Assembly (NCBI GenBank): GCA_030841105.1 | Contig: JAVEDE010000078.1 | Coordinates: 1-64,000, forward strand | Length of the DNA: 64,000 bases | From: Pyrinomonadaceae bacterium | GTDB taxonomy: Bacteria; Acidobacteriota; Blastocatellia; Pyrinomonadales; Pyrinomonadaceae | Direction: 5' to 3' | In this document: positions 52,316-61,870 of the stretch, one piece after another | Numbering within the stretch: the first letter of the stretch is position 1 | How the letters are laid out: each line of letters begins with the position of its first letter | Notes under the pieces: model-generated | Told to the model about the DNA's origin: nothing | Databases searched by the model: none | What the model saw: the letters and a program-made list of their open reading frames with translations, nothing else | Position numbers and translations under genes: made by a program

Positions 52316-52462
52316 AGTGACGAGTGACAAGTGACGAGTGACAAGTTAGAAAAGACGTGGATCGTCAACCGTCAATCGTAAATAGAAGAACCAATCTTCC
52401 TCTATTCACGATTGACGATTCACGATTTACTTTCTTCTCTTGTCACTCATCACTTGTCACTG
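52316..52462. repeat. Large nested inverted repeat between lipoprotein and swivel/ATP-grasp genes
   Basis: Outer arms 52323-52343 and 52441-52461 pair over 21 bases with one mismatch (agtgacaagtga words). Inner arms 52357-52385 and 52402-52430 pair over 29 bases with a few mismatches (gtcaatcgtaaatag words). Together they fold as one hairpin of about 140 nucleotides with a small loop at about 52390-52400. Confidence 0.9.
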
Positions 52463-52467
52463 CCCTT

Positions 52468-54438
52468 TCAGCTTCCGGCGATGTATGGACGCGACTGCAC
52501 GATGTAGACTTGGCCGCCGTAGAAGACCCACTCGATGTCCTGCTCGCGCCCGCGGAAGACGCGTTTGATCAAAGACGCGGCGCGGGCGAGGCGGCGCACC
52601 GTCGCGTCCGTCAGGACGGCGCGCTCGCCGCTGATCGGTATCTCTTTGACGCCGCCCTCGCCGTCAAACGTCAAGAGGCTCTCTTCGTCCGAGCGCGTCA
52701 ACACACGCACGGCCTGCGAACGCGGGCGAAAGATGATCTGCTCCGCGATCTTTTTGCCTTCGACCACCTTGATGCCGAGGCCGCGCTTCGCGCTGATGTA
52801 GATGCCTTCGGGGTTGGTGTCGTCGTAAGGGTCGGTCGTGATCATGACGCCCGCGCTGTCGGCGTTGATGCCTTCCTGTATGAGCACCGCCGGGTAAACT
52901 TTCAGGTGATCGATCCCCGCGCGCTCGCGCGCCTCGTAGGCTTCAAAATTCCAGACCGACGCCCAGACCGTTTTGATGGCTTCGATCAACTTCTCCTCAT
53001 CTTTCACGTTCGGCACGGTCGAATACAGCCCCGCGCCGTTGAACTTCGGCAAGTCTTCCGCGTTCGTCGAACTGCGCACGAACAAACCCTTGCCCGCATA
53101 CTCCGCGCGCACGCGCTTCAATATTTCGCCGCGCAACTTCGCGTCGAACGTCGCCGCCTGAATGCGCGCGCGCATTTCCGCGAGGCGTTCGCGCCGGTAG
53201 GCCGGGTCGTGAACGAACTTCTGATCCTCCAACATCTCGGCGATGGGTTCTTCGAGCGCGTTCGCTTTGACGAACTCGTCGTAATAATAGATCGGGATCG
53301 TGAAACCGTTCGGCACGGTGATGCCGCGCAGACGCGCGTTCGCGACTTCGCCGAGATTCGCAGACTTCGCGCCGTAGGCGTCGGCCATGCGCGCGCGCTG
53401 CTGCCGGAGGTCGGCCAGACGCCGCTCCGCGAGGTCGAAGCGCGGCGTCATGATGTCGCGCCGCTCCTTGAGCCGCCGCTGGTATTCGCCGAGCGCGTCG
53501 TTGTCGGCGCGCTTGATCTCAAACTTGCCCGCCTTCGTCTCGAACGAAACCCACCAGCCGTCATACTCCTTGAACAACTCGGCGGCGTTCTTCACGTAAG
53601 CGTTCGGCACGCCCCACGACTTGGCGAGCAGGTTGATGTGCGAGAGCGGCGTCGAAGGTTGGCTCGTGATGATCCCGGCGACGGGCGGCAGCGTCACCGG
53701 CACTTCGTCGAGGACGAGGATTTCGTTGAAGCCGATCTCGACGTGCTCGTCCAGCTTCCTGATGATGTGGATGCGACCAAGACCGCGCGCCACGTTGAGC
53801 GGTTGATACTCCTGCTCGCGCGCGATCTCGCTCTGGGAGACGCGTTCGAGTCCGGCGATGTCGGCCGAGGCTTCGTCCTGCTTGATCGAGTTGGGCTTGA
53901 AGGCGACGCGCTCGTAGAAGGTGCGGTTGATCGTCTCGCCCGCGAGTTTGATCTGTTCGGCGGGGATCAGGTCGCCTTCCCAGAACTCGAACGTCCAACG
54001 CGCGAGCGGCGTCTGGTAGGCGAGCGTGCCGAGGATAAAGCGGCGGTTGGGCTTGAGATAGTTGTTCTCGAAAAACTCGCGCCCGCGTTCGAGCGAGAGG
54101 TACGTGCCGTTGACGAAATCTTTGTGGAAGCGGTAACGCTTCGAGTTGACGTAGTAAATTTTGTTCTTGTCTTTACGATCAATGACGTACATGACGTGCG
54201 GCAGCGGGTAGCCCGCGTCCGTGTTGATGCGCGCGAGCGCGTCGAACTCCGCGCGCGACTTGATCTCCGGCCGCGAGCGCACGTCTGCGTTCGCCTTTGC
54301 CGCCGCTGCTGCCGTCGCTTTCGCCGCACCGCGTCGCGCCTGCGCGCCAACCGCGGGGCACAGGAGAGTGCAGGCCAACGCGCCCAAGGCCAACTTACTT
54401 ACAAGGCTCAAAGTTTTACCAACTCTCACAACTCTCAT
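52468..54438 (-). CDS. Exported PEP-synthase-like protein with permuted domains
   Basis: A 656-residue protein. A signal peptide (1-33, ending AVGAQ) and an Ala/Lys linker are followed by a region of unknown fold (60-235). A phosphohistidine swivel domain follows (TPLSHINLLAKSWGVP, H267). An ATP-grasp / PPDK N-terminal domain comes last: AYGAKSANLGEV (354-365), FVRSSTNAEDLPKFNGAG, IQEGINADSAGVM and the final WVFYGGQVYIVQSRPY. In PpsA and PPDK the ATP-grasp domain precedes the swivel domain; here the order is reversed. No PEP-binding barrel is present. An exported ATP-using enzyme would lack substrate outside, so the role is unclear. Its stop overlaps the decarboxylase end by four bases. Confidence 0.85.
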   Translation of the reverse strand: MRVVRVGKTLSLVSKLALGALACTLLCPAVGAQARRGAAKATAAAAAKANADVRSRPEIKSRAEFDALARINTDAGYPLPHVMYVIDRKDKNKIYYVNSKRYRFHKDFVNGTYLSLERGREFFENNYLKPNRRFILGTLAYQTPLARWTFEFWEGDLIPAEQIKLAGETINRTFYERVAFKPNSIKQDEASADIAGLERVSQSEIAREQEYQPLNVARGLGRIHIIRKLDEHVEIGFNEILVLDEVPVTLPPVAGIITSQPSTPLSHINLLAKSWGVPNAYVKNAAELFKEYDGWWVSFETKAGKFEIKRADNDALGEYQRRLKERRDIMTPRFDLAERRLADLRQQRARMADAYGAKSANLGEVANARLRGITVPNGFTIPIYYYDEFVKANALEEPIAEMLEDQKFVHDPAYRRERLAEMRARIQAATFDAKLRGEILKRVRAEYAGKGLFVRSSTNAEDLPKFNGAGLYSTVPNVKDEEKLIEAIKTVWASVWNFEAYEARERAGIDHLKVYPAVLIQEGINADSAGVMITTDPYDDTNPEGIYISAKRGLGIKVVEGKKIAEQIIFRPRSQAVRVLTRSDEESLLTFDGEGGVKEIPISGERAVLTDATVRRLARAASLIKRVFRGREQDIEWVFYGGQVYIVQSRPYIAGS

Positions 54439-55967
54439 AGAGTCTTTCTCGCTTTCAACACTTCTCTGCTTTCGCGGCCGAGCAATTCTAACAGATCATC
54501 CATGTGACGCCGCTCCGTCAGGAAGCTGTTGACGTTCACGCGCAGCGCGCGCCGCCCTTCGAGCACCGTGGTCGAAAACCACGCCTCGCCGCTACGTTCG
54601 ATGCGCCCCTGCAATTCGCGTTGCAAGGCGTCGAGTTCTTCACCTCTCGCATCTCGCATCTCCTTGGGGACGAAGCGCAGGCAACACACCGCCGTCTCGA
54701 CTTCGCCGACGCACTCGAACTCTTCGAGCGCGCCGACGCGCGCGGCGAAATAGTCCGTGAGTTCGATCTGCCGTTCGATGATCGCCGCGTAACCGCGCGT
54801 GCCGAGCGTTTTCAACGCGAACCAGATTTTGAGCGCGTTGAAGCGGCGCGTGCCGAGTTGGCCGTAGCGGAAGAAGTCGAACGGCACGTCTTCGCCGCCG
54901 CCGCGCTCCTCGCTCAGGTATTCCGGCGTGATGTCGAACGCGTCGCGCAGCACGCCGCCGCCCTCGCGCACGAGCACCGCGCCCGCCGCAAAGGGCACGA
55001 ACATCCACTTGTGCGGGTCAATCGTCACCGAATCAGCGCGCTCGATGCCGCGCAAACGGTGTCTGTATTTTTCCGACATCGCGAGCGAGCCGCCGTATGC
55101 GCCGTCAACGTGAAACCAGAGTTTGTATTCGCGCGCGAGGTCGGCGAGTTCGTCGAGCGGGTCAATGACGCCGGTCGAGGTTGCGCCCGCCGCGCCCGCG
55201 ACGCAGACGGGCAAGTTGCCCGCTTCCAAGTCGCGCTCGATCTCGCGGCGCAGCGCGTCCGTGCGAATGTGGAAGCGCGCGTCCGTCTTGACCTTCCGCA
55301 AGTTGTCGCGGCCGAGGCCGAGGATGTCCACGCTCTTGACGAACGAGTAGTGGCACTGCTCCGACGCGTAGACGATCATGTTGCCCGCCGTCGCGTGCGC
55401 CGCGTTACTATTAATTCGACTATCAACTCGACCGTCAGCCCGGCTCGCATTTAAGGGCGCGGCGCGCAGGCCGCGGTCGCGCACGAAGTCTGCGGCGCGG
55501 TCACGTGCACACTTGAGCGCGATCAAGTTCGCTTCCGAGCCGCCGCTCGTGAGCGTGCCGAAACTTCCCGCGCCGTAGCCGACTATCTCGCAGAGCCAGC
55601 CGAGCACGCGCGACTCGATGACGCTCGCCGAGGGCGAATTGCGCCACGCCGCGCCGTTCTGGTTGATGGCCGACGCGAGCGCGTCAGCCCACACGGCGAC
55701 GGGCAGCGGTGTCGGGTTGAACAGGCCGTAGTAGCGCGGGCTGGGGATGTTCATCGCGTGCGGCACGACCTCGCGCTCGAAGCGTCGGAACAGTTCGGGC
55801 GCGTCCGTGCCTTCGAGTGGAAGCGGCTCGTCGAACATTTTTTCGAGGTCGCCGGGCGCGGCCTCGGAACAGACGCGCGCCGCGTCGAGTGTGCGCGCAT
55901 AACGCGCGATGATCTCCGTCGCCAACTTGCCGAGTTGTTCGTGCTCTGCGCTTAAGCGTTCGCTCAT
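54435..55967 (-). CDS. Group II PLP-dependent decarboxylase
   Basis: A 510-residue PLP enzyme related to aromatic-L-amino-acid, glutamate and diaminobutyrate decarboxylases. PLP lysine K320 in TIDPHKWMFVPF, the Asp in FHVDGAYGG, the histidine-stacking SEQCHYSF, and TSGGSEANL. A segment at about 170-192 (NASRADGRVDSRINSNAAHA) appears inserted relative to the family and is encoded by a small DNA repeat. Substrate (Trp, Tyr, Phe or another amino acid) is not decidable. Its end overlaps the swivel/ATP-grasp gene by ATGA. Confidence 0.93.
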   Translation of the reverse strand: MSERLSAEHEQLGKLATEIIARYARTLDAARVCSEAAPGDLEKMFDEPLPLEGTDAPELFRRFEREVVPHAMNIPSPRYYGLFNPTPLPVAVWADALASAINQNGAAWRNSPSASVIESRVLGWLCEIVGYGAGSFGTLTSGGSEANLIALKCARDRAADFVRDRGLRAAPLNASRADGRVDSRINSNAAHATAGNMIVYASEQCHYSFVKSVDILGLGRDNLRKVKTDARFHIRTDALRREIERDLEAGNLPVCVAGAAGATSTGVIDPLDELADLAREYKLWFHVDGAYGGSLAMSEKYRHRLRGIERADSVTIDPHKWMFVPFAAGAVLVREGGGVLRDAFDITPEYLSEERGGGEDVPFDFFRYGQLGTRRFNALKIWFALKTLGTRGYAAIIERQIELTDYFAARVGALEEFECVGEVETAVCCLRFVPKEMRDARGEELDALQRELQGRIERSGEAWFSTTVLEGRRALRVNVNSFLTERRHMDDLLELLGRESREVLKARKTL

Positions 55968-56051
55968 TCTGATCTTTGATCCCGGTGCATGAAATTTGAA
56001 GTTCCGTTAAGCTAACCCAAGCGGAGGGATTTTATCCACCCGGTACGCGAG

Positions 56052-56681
56052 ATGACGACGCACCTCGAAACATTCACCGAGACACTTGAGACGCACGCCG
56101 CGCGCTACGGCGTCGCGCTCGGCGCGCCGGAGCGGGCGCGGCTCGGCGACTATTACGAGCACCTGTCGAAGTGGAACGCGCGGCTGCATCTGGTCGCCCC
56201 GTGCTCGCCCGCCGAGTTCGCCACGCGGCATGTGCTCGAATCGCTCACGGCCGTCGAACACATGCCGGACGGCGGGCGCGTGTGCGATGTTGGTTCGGGC
56301 GGCGGCCTGCCGATCATCCCCTGCCTCGTCGCGCGCCCCGACGTGAGCGCGACGCTCGTCGAAGCCTCGACGAAGAAGGCCGTCTACCTGCGCGAAGCGA
56401 TTAGTAAGCTCGGACTTCAAGACAGGGCGCGCGTCGTCGCGCACAGGTTCGAGCAGACGGAAGCGCCCGCGTGTGAAGTCGTCACCTGCCGCGCGCTCGA
56501 ATGTTTCACGGCGATGTACCCGCGCCTCGTCGAGTGGTCGCCGCCCACGTCGAGACTGTTGTTCTTCGGCGGCCACTCGCTCGAAACTTTGATGGACGAG
56601 GATCAACGCTTGCGCGCCTACACGGCCGTCAAGATGCCCGACTCGGAGCAGCGTTTTCTTTTCGTGTGCGAAAAGAAATAA
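56052..56681 (+). CDS. rsmG: 16S rRNA (guanine-527-N7)-methyltransferase
   Basis: A 209-residue Rossmann methyltransferase. SAM motif VCDVGSGGGLPIIPCLVARP, LVEASTKKAVYLRE (ribose-binding acidic end) and TCRALECFTAM are the RsmG blocks, as is the early YYEHLSKWNARLHLVAP. It methylates G527 of 16S rRNA. It is divergent from the decarboxylase with an 84-base gap, and a strong terminator follows. Confidence 0.95.
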   Translation: MTTHLETFTETLETHAARYGVALGAPERARLGDYYEHLSKWNARLHLVAPCSPAEFATRHVLESLTAVEHMPDGGRVCDVGSGGGLPIIPCLVARPDVSATLVEASTKKAVYLREAISKLGLQDRARVVAHRFEQTEAPACEVVTCRALECFTAMYPRLVEWSPPTSRLLFFGGHSLETLMDEDQRLRAYTAVKMPDSEQRFLFVCEKK

Positions 56682-56713
56682 AGCGGGCGGCAGTTTTTAA
56701 CCTTGCGAAAAGC

Positions 56714-56746
56714 AAAGAGGCGAGAGTGTCTGACTCTCGCCTCTTT
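56714..56746. terminator. Bidirectional terminator between rsmG and the S55 peptidase gene
   Basis: A perfect 14-bp stem (aaagaggcgagagt / actctcgcctcttt) with a 5-base loop. T-richness on both sides serves the two convergent genes. Confidence 0.92.
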
Positions 56747-56768
56747 CAACTTACCTTACGCTTCGCCG

Positions 56769-58655
56769 TCAGCGGATAACGTTGATGGCGATCAATTGTT
56801 GGCCTTCGATGACGAACTCTGCGGGCGGGAGTTCCTGCTCGGCCAGAGGCGAGAGGGCGGTGGGCGTGAAGCCGCCGGAGGTGCGGTCGCTGTTGAGCGT
56901 GGCGACGACGGAGGGCGGCAAGTTCGGCATCTCGTCCGTACCGATGACCGCGCCCGAAGTGACGCGGAAGAGTTTGACGTAGAGCCGATCGTTCTTCTTG
57001 ATCTTGTTGATCGCGCCGACGAGTTGGGTCAAGTCGAGCGGCACGAAGTTCTGCGCGGCCGACGCCTGTTGCAGCGCGCCGCCGTCGCCGACGAAGAGGA
57101 CGAGTTGACCGCGCGGCACGTCCGCCGGAATCTTGACGGGGATGCGCTGCACGAACTGCTTGCCCGAATCGGTGCGGACGTAAGCCTGCACTTCTACCGT
57201 CTCGCCGCGTGTGACTTCGGTGCGGTCGAGCGCGATGCGGTCGAGCGTGCCCGACATGCGTTCGTCGGTCGAGGTGATGTCGAGCGTGATCTGGCCGACG
57301 TCAACGTTGTCGAAACCGCTGGAGAGCAGAGCCGACATCGGCACGGCGACCGAGGCGGCGGCCTGCGCGCCCGCGTTCATCGAAGAGAAGCGGCGCTCGA
57401 TCTTGATCGGCTGCTGCCCTGCGACGTTGATCTGGCCGCGCAGCGAGATGGTTGATTCGCCGAGGGCGCGTTCGGTCGAGCCGATGGTGCTGAAGATGGT
57501 GATGTTCAAAAGGATCGGCGTCAGGAACTTGTCGTTCGCCACCTCGTAGGTGTAGGTCTCGGAGCGGTTGCGGCTGGTGTGCAAATTGATCTTGACAGGG
57601 ATCATCTTGGGCGCGCGGCCGAGCATGCCGTAGATGCCCGTCGCGCGATCCTGCGAGATCGAGCCGACCATCTGACCCGCCGAAGAGAGCTTGAAGGAAT
57701 TGTTGACGCTCGAAATCACCGTCACGACGTTCGACTCGGACATCGGCATGTCGGAGATGCCGAGGCCGAGGAACGGGTGGCCGAAGGCGTAGATGCGCTC
57801 ACCGTCGCGCCACGTGACCGTGCCGAAGGCCGCGAGCGAATAGTCGCCGCGCACGAGTTGGACGCTGACGGACGAACCGGGCGGGAGCGTCTTGTCGGTC
57901 ACTTTACCGAGCGGCGTGATCGAGGCCGCGCCGCCGACGCCCGCGACGGGCAAGAGGCCGTTCGCTTGAAGTTGGGGCGCGTAGAGCGAGAGGGCTTCCG
58001 AACTGATGCCGCTGAAGACGAGCGGTGTCGCAATCGGCGCGATGGTCTGACCGAGCAGCGCGTTCAGAGGCGACCCGGCCGCGACGGGCGCGGCGAACGT
58101 GCCGCCCATGACGGCGGGCTTCGGCCAGTCGGTCTGCCAGTCGGTCGAGGCGAGTTTGGCGAAAGACATCGTGCGCGATGCGCCGCCGTTGCGGGCTGTA
58201 GTTCCCTGTTGCCGCTCGAAGATGTCAATCATCTGCTTGATCGGCGTGATGCCGCAGATCGGTTCTTTCGAGAACGGGAAGCTGAATGCGATTGCGCCGA
58301 CGAGTTTGCCGTCAATGTAGACGGGCGAGCCGGACATGCCTGCGAAGACTCCGGTCTTCTCGGCGTTCGCGCCCGTCAGGCGACCGATGATGGCGGACTG
58401 GCGCGGCGCGGGGAAACCCGGCAGCACGCCGATGATGTCCACGCCGAACTCCTGCGCCTCCGTCCCCGCAAAGACCGTCCACGCGCGCGCCTTCATCCCG
58501 GCGCGCACGTCTTCCAGAGGAAACAAGCGCGCATCCGGTTGGGCAGCGACACTCGCCGCCGTCGCTTTGGCAGGAGTTTGCGCCGTGACGGCTGAAGCGG
58601 CGGACAACATGAGCGCGAAGGCCAGAGCCAGCACGGGGCGGAACAATTTTTTCAT
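56769..58655 (-). CDS. Exported SpoIVB-type (S55) peptidase-domain protein
   Basis: A 628-residue protein with the ribosome site AAAGG nine bases before the ATG at 58655. A signal peptide (1-26, ending VTAQ) is followed by the S55 domain: LFPLEDVRAGMKARAWTVFAG, and GMSGSPVYIDGKLVG (106-120) with S110 as the expected nucleophile. YAFGHPFLGLG lies near residue 292. The C-terminal half is made of beta-rich repeats (LDRTEVTRGETVEVQAYVRT), probably Ig-like. Related acidobacterial proteins are exported; the target is unknown. It stands alone between two terminators. Confidence 0.88.
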   Translation of the reverse strand: MKKLFRPVLALAFALMLSAASAVTAQTPAKATAASVAAQPDARLFPLEDVRAGMKARAWTVFAGTEAQEFGVDIIGVLPGFPAPRQSAIIGRLTGANAEKTGVFAGMSGSPVYIDGKLVGAIAFSFPFSKEPICGITPIKQMIDIFERQQGTTARNGGASRTMSFAKLASTDWQTDWPKPAVMGGTFAAPVAAGSPLNALLGQTIAPIATPLVFSGISSEALSLYAPQLQANGLLPVAGVGGAASITPLGKVTDKTLPPGSSVSVQLVRGDYSLAAFGTVTWRDGERIYAFGHPFLGLGISDMPMSESNVVTVISSVNNSFKLSSAGQMVGSISQDRATGIYGMLGRAPKMIPVKINLHTSRNRSETYTYEVANDKFLTPILLNITIFSTIGSTERALGESTISLRGQINVAGQQPIKIERRFSSMNAGAQAAASVAVPMSALLSSGFDNVDVGQITLDITSTDERMSGTLDRIALDRTEVTRGETVEVQAYVRTDSGKQFVQRIPVKIPADVPRGQLVLFVGDGGALQQASAAQNFVPLDLTQLVGAINKIKKNDRLYVKLFRVTSGAVIGTDEMPNLPPSVVATLNSDRTSGGFTPTALSPLAEQELPPAEFVIEGQQLIAINVIR

Positions 58656-59046
58656 GTGAATACCTTTTGGAGCGGGGGGAAGCATGTTGACAAACTTAAA
58701 AAGTTTAGTCTCACCGGGGGCGACTTCCGCGACGAACGGCGCACCCGCGAAACAACTACTGCGACTATAGCGTCCGGTTTCTCAGATGGTCAAGGCAGGG
58801 GAAAGGTTGTCAAACTCGGCGGTCGCGGCGCGCACTTAGTCGCATTGACGCAAGCATTTATGTTACGACCGCGCAACCAAATGTAATTGTAAGTTGATTC
58901 TTACTATCAGCGCGTGAGTGCCATCGGGGCATTAGCCGGGGCAACGCTCAGGGGCACTCCCCGATCTTGTTTTTGTCTAGGAAAAGACTATCATCAGCCA
59001 GAACGCAGGAGTAATACCTACCGATACTTCAGCGAAAGAGGATGCT
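58656..59046. other. 390-bp intergenic region upstream of the Roco gene
   Basis: No gene seen. An imperfect structure (atcgggg / ccccgat and agtgcc / ggcact, about 58914-58968) is followed by cttgttttt, so a terminator or leader structure on the plus strand is possible. The ribosome site agagg for the next gene lies at the end. Confidence 0.4.
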
Positions 59047-61668
59047 ATGACTAACAGCCAGGAAATTCTCACACTGATCGAAAACGCGGCAAAGGAAGAT
59101 TGGACTAAACTCGACCTCACCAACAATAAACTGACCAGCTTGCCGCCTGAGATCGCCAAGCTCACCGGCCTGATCGACCTCGACCTTAGCGGCAATAAAC
59201 TGACGAGTTTGCCATCAGAGATTACCAGGCTCACCGGCCTGACGTACCTCTACCTTAGAAATAATCAACTGACCAGCTTGCCGCCTGAGATCACCAAGCT
59301 CACCGGCCTAACTAGTCTCGACGTTGGCGACAATAAACTGACGAGCTTGCCGCCGGAAATCACCAAACTCATTAACCTGACCGAGCTTGATCTTTGGAAC
59401 AATGAACTGACGAGTATAGCGGAGGTCTTGGAGTTGGCTAACCTGACTCACCTCAGCCTCCGCAATAATCAACTGACGAGCTTGCCGCCCAAAATCGCCG
59501 AACTAACTAATCTGATTTATCTAGACATGGGGGGTATTGGTACTAATCAACTGACGAGTTTGCCGCCAGAGATCACCAGGCTCACCGGCCTGATGCACCT
59601 CGACCTTAGTGGCAATCAACTGACGAGCTTGCCATCGGAGATCACTAGGCTCACCGGCCTGAGGTACCTCGACCTTAGTGGCAATCAACTGACGAGCTTG
59701 CCATCGGAGATCACCAGGCTCACCGGCCTGAGGTACCTCGACCTTAGCGGCAATCAACTGCCTATTCCGCCCGAAACGTTAACCAAGCGGACGGACGTAA
59801 AAGCGATCTTTGCCGCGTTGGCTGGGTTGGCGAGTGGAGAGCGGTTGAACGAAGCGAAGATGTTAGTGGTCGGAGACGGCAAGGTAGGCAAGAGTTCGGT
59901 GGTCGAACGATTACTTTACAGCACATTCGATCCGCATAAAGCGACAACGTTAGGCGTGGAGATCAACGACGAGATGAAGGTCGTCCAGAGTGAAGTCAAG
60001 GGTGAGGGCGAGCCGATCAAACTGAACATATGGGATTTTGGCGGGCAGGAGATTCAGCATTCGACGCACCAGTTTTTTCTGACCACGCGCAGCCTCTATC
60101 TGTTGGTGGTGGATGCGCGCAAAGGCGACCAGATCAGCAATATCGAATACTGGTTGAAGCTCATCGAAAGTTTCGGGGGCGATTCGCCTATCCTCATCGT
60201 CATTAATCAGATTGATCAGTTGAAAGGCCAGCGCGCGCTCAATCTGGATCGCAAGGCTTTACAGGACAAATACAACATTCGGGATTTCATTGAAACCTCG
60301 TGCGCGACGGGCGAAGGCATTGAGAGATTAAACACAGCGATTGCGCGCGAAGTCGAGATGAAACATGTGCGCGACATCTGGCCGCGAGAATGGCTCGCCG
60401 TCAAACGACGGCTTAAGGATATTCATGAAGATTACATCCCGGTCGAGAAATACCTGGAAATCTGCGGCGAAGAAAACGTGGACGACGAAGACATCCGCAG
60501 GTCTCTGCTCGGCCTGCTGCACGACCTGGGGGTCATCATTCGCTTCCCCGGCGACACGCAGGTGCTAAATCCGCGCTGGGTGACACAGGGCGTGTACGGG
60601 TTGTTGACTTCGGCGGAACTCGTCAAAACGCAAGGGCAGTTCGATCTGAAGGATGTGAGCAACATTTTGGCTGGCTTGCCGGATGCCAAAAGCCGCTACC
60701 CCCCGCACACACATCGCCGTTTGATTGATGTGATGAAGCATTTTGAGTTGTGCTTCGAGTTTACAGACCGTCCGAGCCATTACCTGATCCCGCGTCACCT
60801 GCACGACACCGAACTCGACATCCCGTGGGACGATACCGATGCGCTGAAGTTTCATTATCATTACGTCGAGACACTGCCCGACTCCATCATCTCGCGCTTC
60901 ATCGTGCGCATGAACCAGTACATCACCAAACAGTATTACTGGAAGAACGGCGTCTTCCTGCAAAGCGGCGAGAACCGAGCCAAGATCAAAGCCGATCTTG
61001 TGGATCGCAAGATCTTTATTTCGATCAACGGGAAAGAGCAGACCCGCCGCGCCTTCCTCGCGGTCATCCGCGCGGCCTTTGACGAAATCAACAGTAACTT
61101 CAAAATCACTATCAAGCAGATGATTCCCGTGCCAGGCGCGCAGCATGCGCTGGTCTCTTATCAAGAACTGCTTGTACACGAAGAGATGAACGAACCCGAG
61201 ATAGTTATCCCTGAATTACGGAAGAAGTTCTCGGTTGGAGAATTGCTCGACGGTGTTGAAGAATTTAGTGCCCGGATAGAACGCCGCGAACGCGGCTTAA
61301 TCGGAAGGAAATCCCCTAATCACATGCCTGAAGATATCCAGCCCAAACCTCAACCGCCAGCACCGGTTCAAAAGAACAATCCGTGGCGGTCGGGATCGTT
61401 TTATCTGTTCAGTTATGTAGTAATAGTCGCCACAATCTTGGCCGCCATCGTCGTGCTGAATAAATTCGGTGTGTCTTGGACGACTGCAGCGGTTATTCCT
61501 CTCGTCATGATTGGTGGATTGTTGAGCATCGGCATCATCGGTGCAAATCAATTGCGAAACGACGGTCAGTTATCGGATGAAAGCTACGTAACGCTGATGA
61601 TCGAGTCATACAAGCGTTTGCCATTCCTGAGGGGCAAAGGCGAATCCAACAACCTGCTGGAGAAATAG
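59047..61668 (+). CDS. LRR-Roc-COR (Roco) protein with C-terminal membrane helices
   Basis: An 873-residue Roco-family GTPase. Residues 18-240 carry ten leucine-rich repeats (LTSLPPEITKLTGL), 23 residues each. The Roc domain starts at 270: P-loop GDGKVGKS (276-283), G3 DFGGQ (330-334) and G4 NQID (387-390). The COR domain (about 425-700) follows (WLAVKRRLKDI, HYLIPRHLHD), which mediates dimerisation. Two membrane segments near 785-840 (LFSYVVIVATILAAIVVL, AAVIPLVMIGGLLSIGIIGA) end the chain with a short cytosolic tail, unlike typical kinase-ended animal Roco proteins. It is a membrane-linked GTP-regulated sensor; its ligand is unknown. Confidence 0.93.
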   Translation: MTNSQEILTLIENAAKEDWTKLDLTNNKLTSLPPEIAKLTGLIDLDLSGNKLTSLPSEITRLTGLTYLYLRNNQLTSLPPEITKLTGLTSLDVGDNKLTSLPPEITKLINLTELDLWNNELTSIAEVLELANLTHLSLRNNQLTSLPPKIAELTNLIYLDMGGIGTNQLTSLPPEITRLTGLMHLDLSGNQLTSLPSEITRLTGLRYLDLSGNQLTSLPSEITRLTGLRYLDLSGNQLPIPPETLTKRTDVKAIFAALAGLASGERLNEAKMLVVGDGKVGKSSVVERLLYSTFDPHKATTLGVEINDEMKVVQSEVKGEGEPIKLNIWDFGGQEIQHSTHQFFLTTRSLYLLVVDARKGDQISNIEYWLKLIESFGGDSPILIVINQIDQLKGQRALNLDRKALQDKYNIRDFIETSCATGEGIERLNTAIAREVEMKHVRDIWPREWLAVKRRLKDIHEDYIPVEKYLEICGEENVDDEDIRRSLLGLLHDLGVIIRFPGDTQVLNPRWVTQGVYGLLTSAELVKTQGQFDLKDVSNILAGLPDAKSRYPPHTHRRLIDVMKHFELCFEFTDRPSHYLIPRHLHDTELDIPWDDTDALKFHYHYVETLPDSIISRFIVRMNQYITKQYYWKNGVFLQSGENRAKIKADLVDRKIFISINGKEQTRRAFLAVIRAAFDEINSNFKITIKQMIPVPGAQHALVSYQELLVHEEMNEPEIVIPELRKKFSVGELLDGVEEFSARIERRERGLIGRKSPNHMPEDIQPKPQPPAPVQKNNPWRSGSFYLFSYVVIVATILAAIVVLNKFGVSWTTAAVIPLVMIGGLLSIGIIGANQLRNDGQLSDESYVTLMIESYKRLPFLRGKGESNNLLEK

Positions 61669-61870
61669 TCGAGCGGGAATGCGGCGACCTACTTTTACTC
61701 CATACCCGTAGCGGGACGTTCCTTGCGTGCTGCCTTTGCGCTCGCCCGCGCGGCGTGTTAATTTTCGCGTGCGATGCGTCCGCCATCCTCTCGATTTAAC
61801 CCGTCTGTTATACACTCGCACGGGTTCGCGTCTCTTCCAACCCGACACGCTGGGACGCCAAGTATCAAAC

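Noticed and set aside
52357..54507. 716-codon plus-strand open frame
   Set aside because: Antisense to the exported swivel/ATP-grasp gene, which has clear motifs and a signal peptide. High GC third positions keep the opposite frame open.
56007..56606. Minus-strand frame over rsmG
   Set aside because: Shadow of rsmG, whose SAM motif and family blocks are clear on the plus strand.
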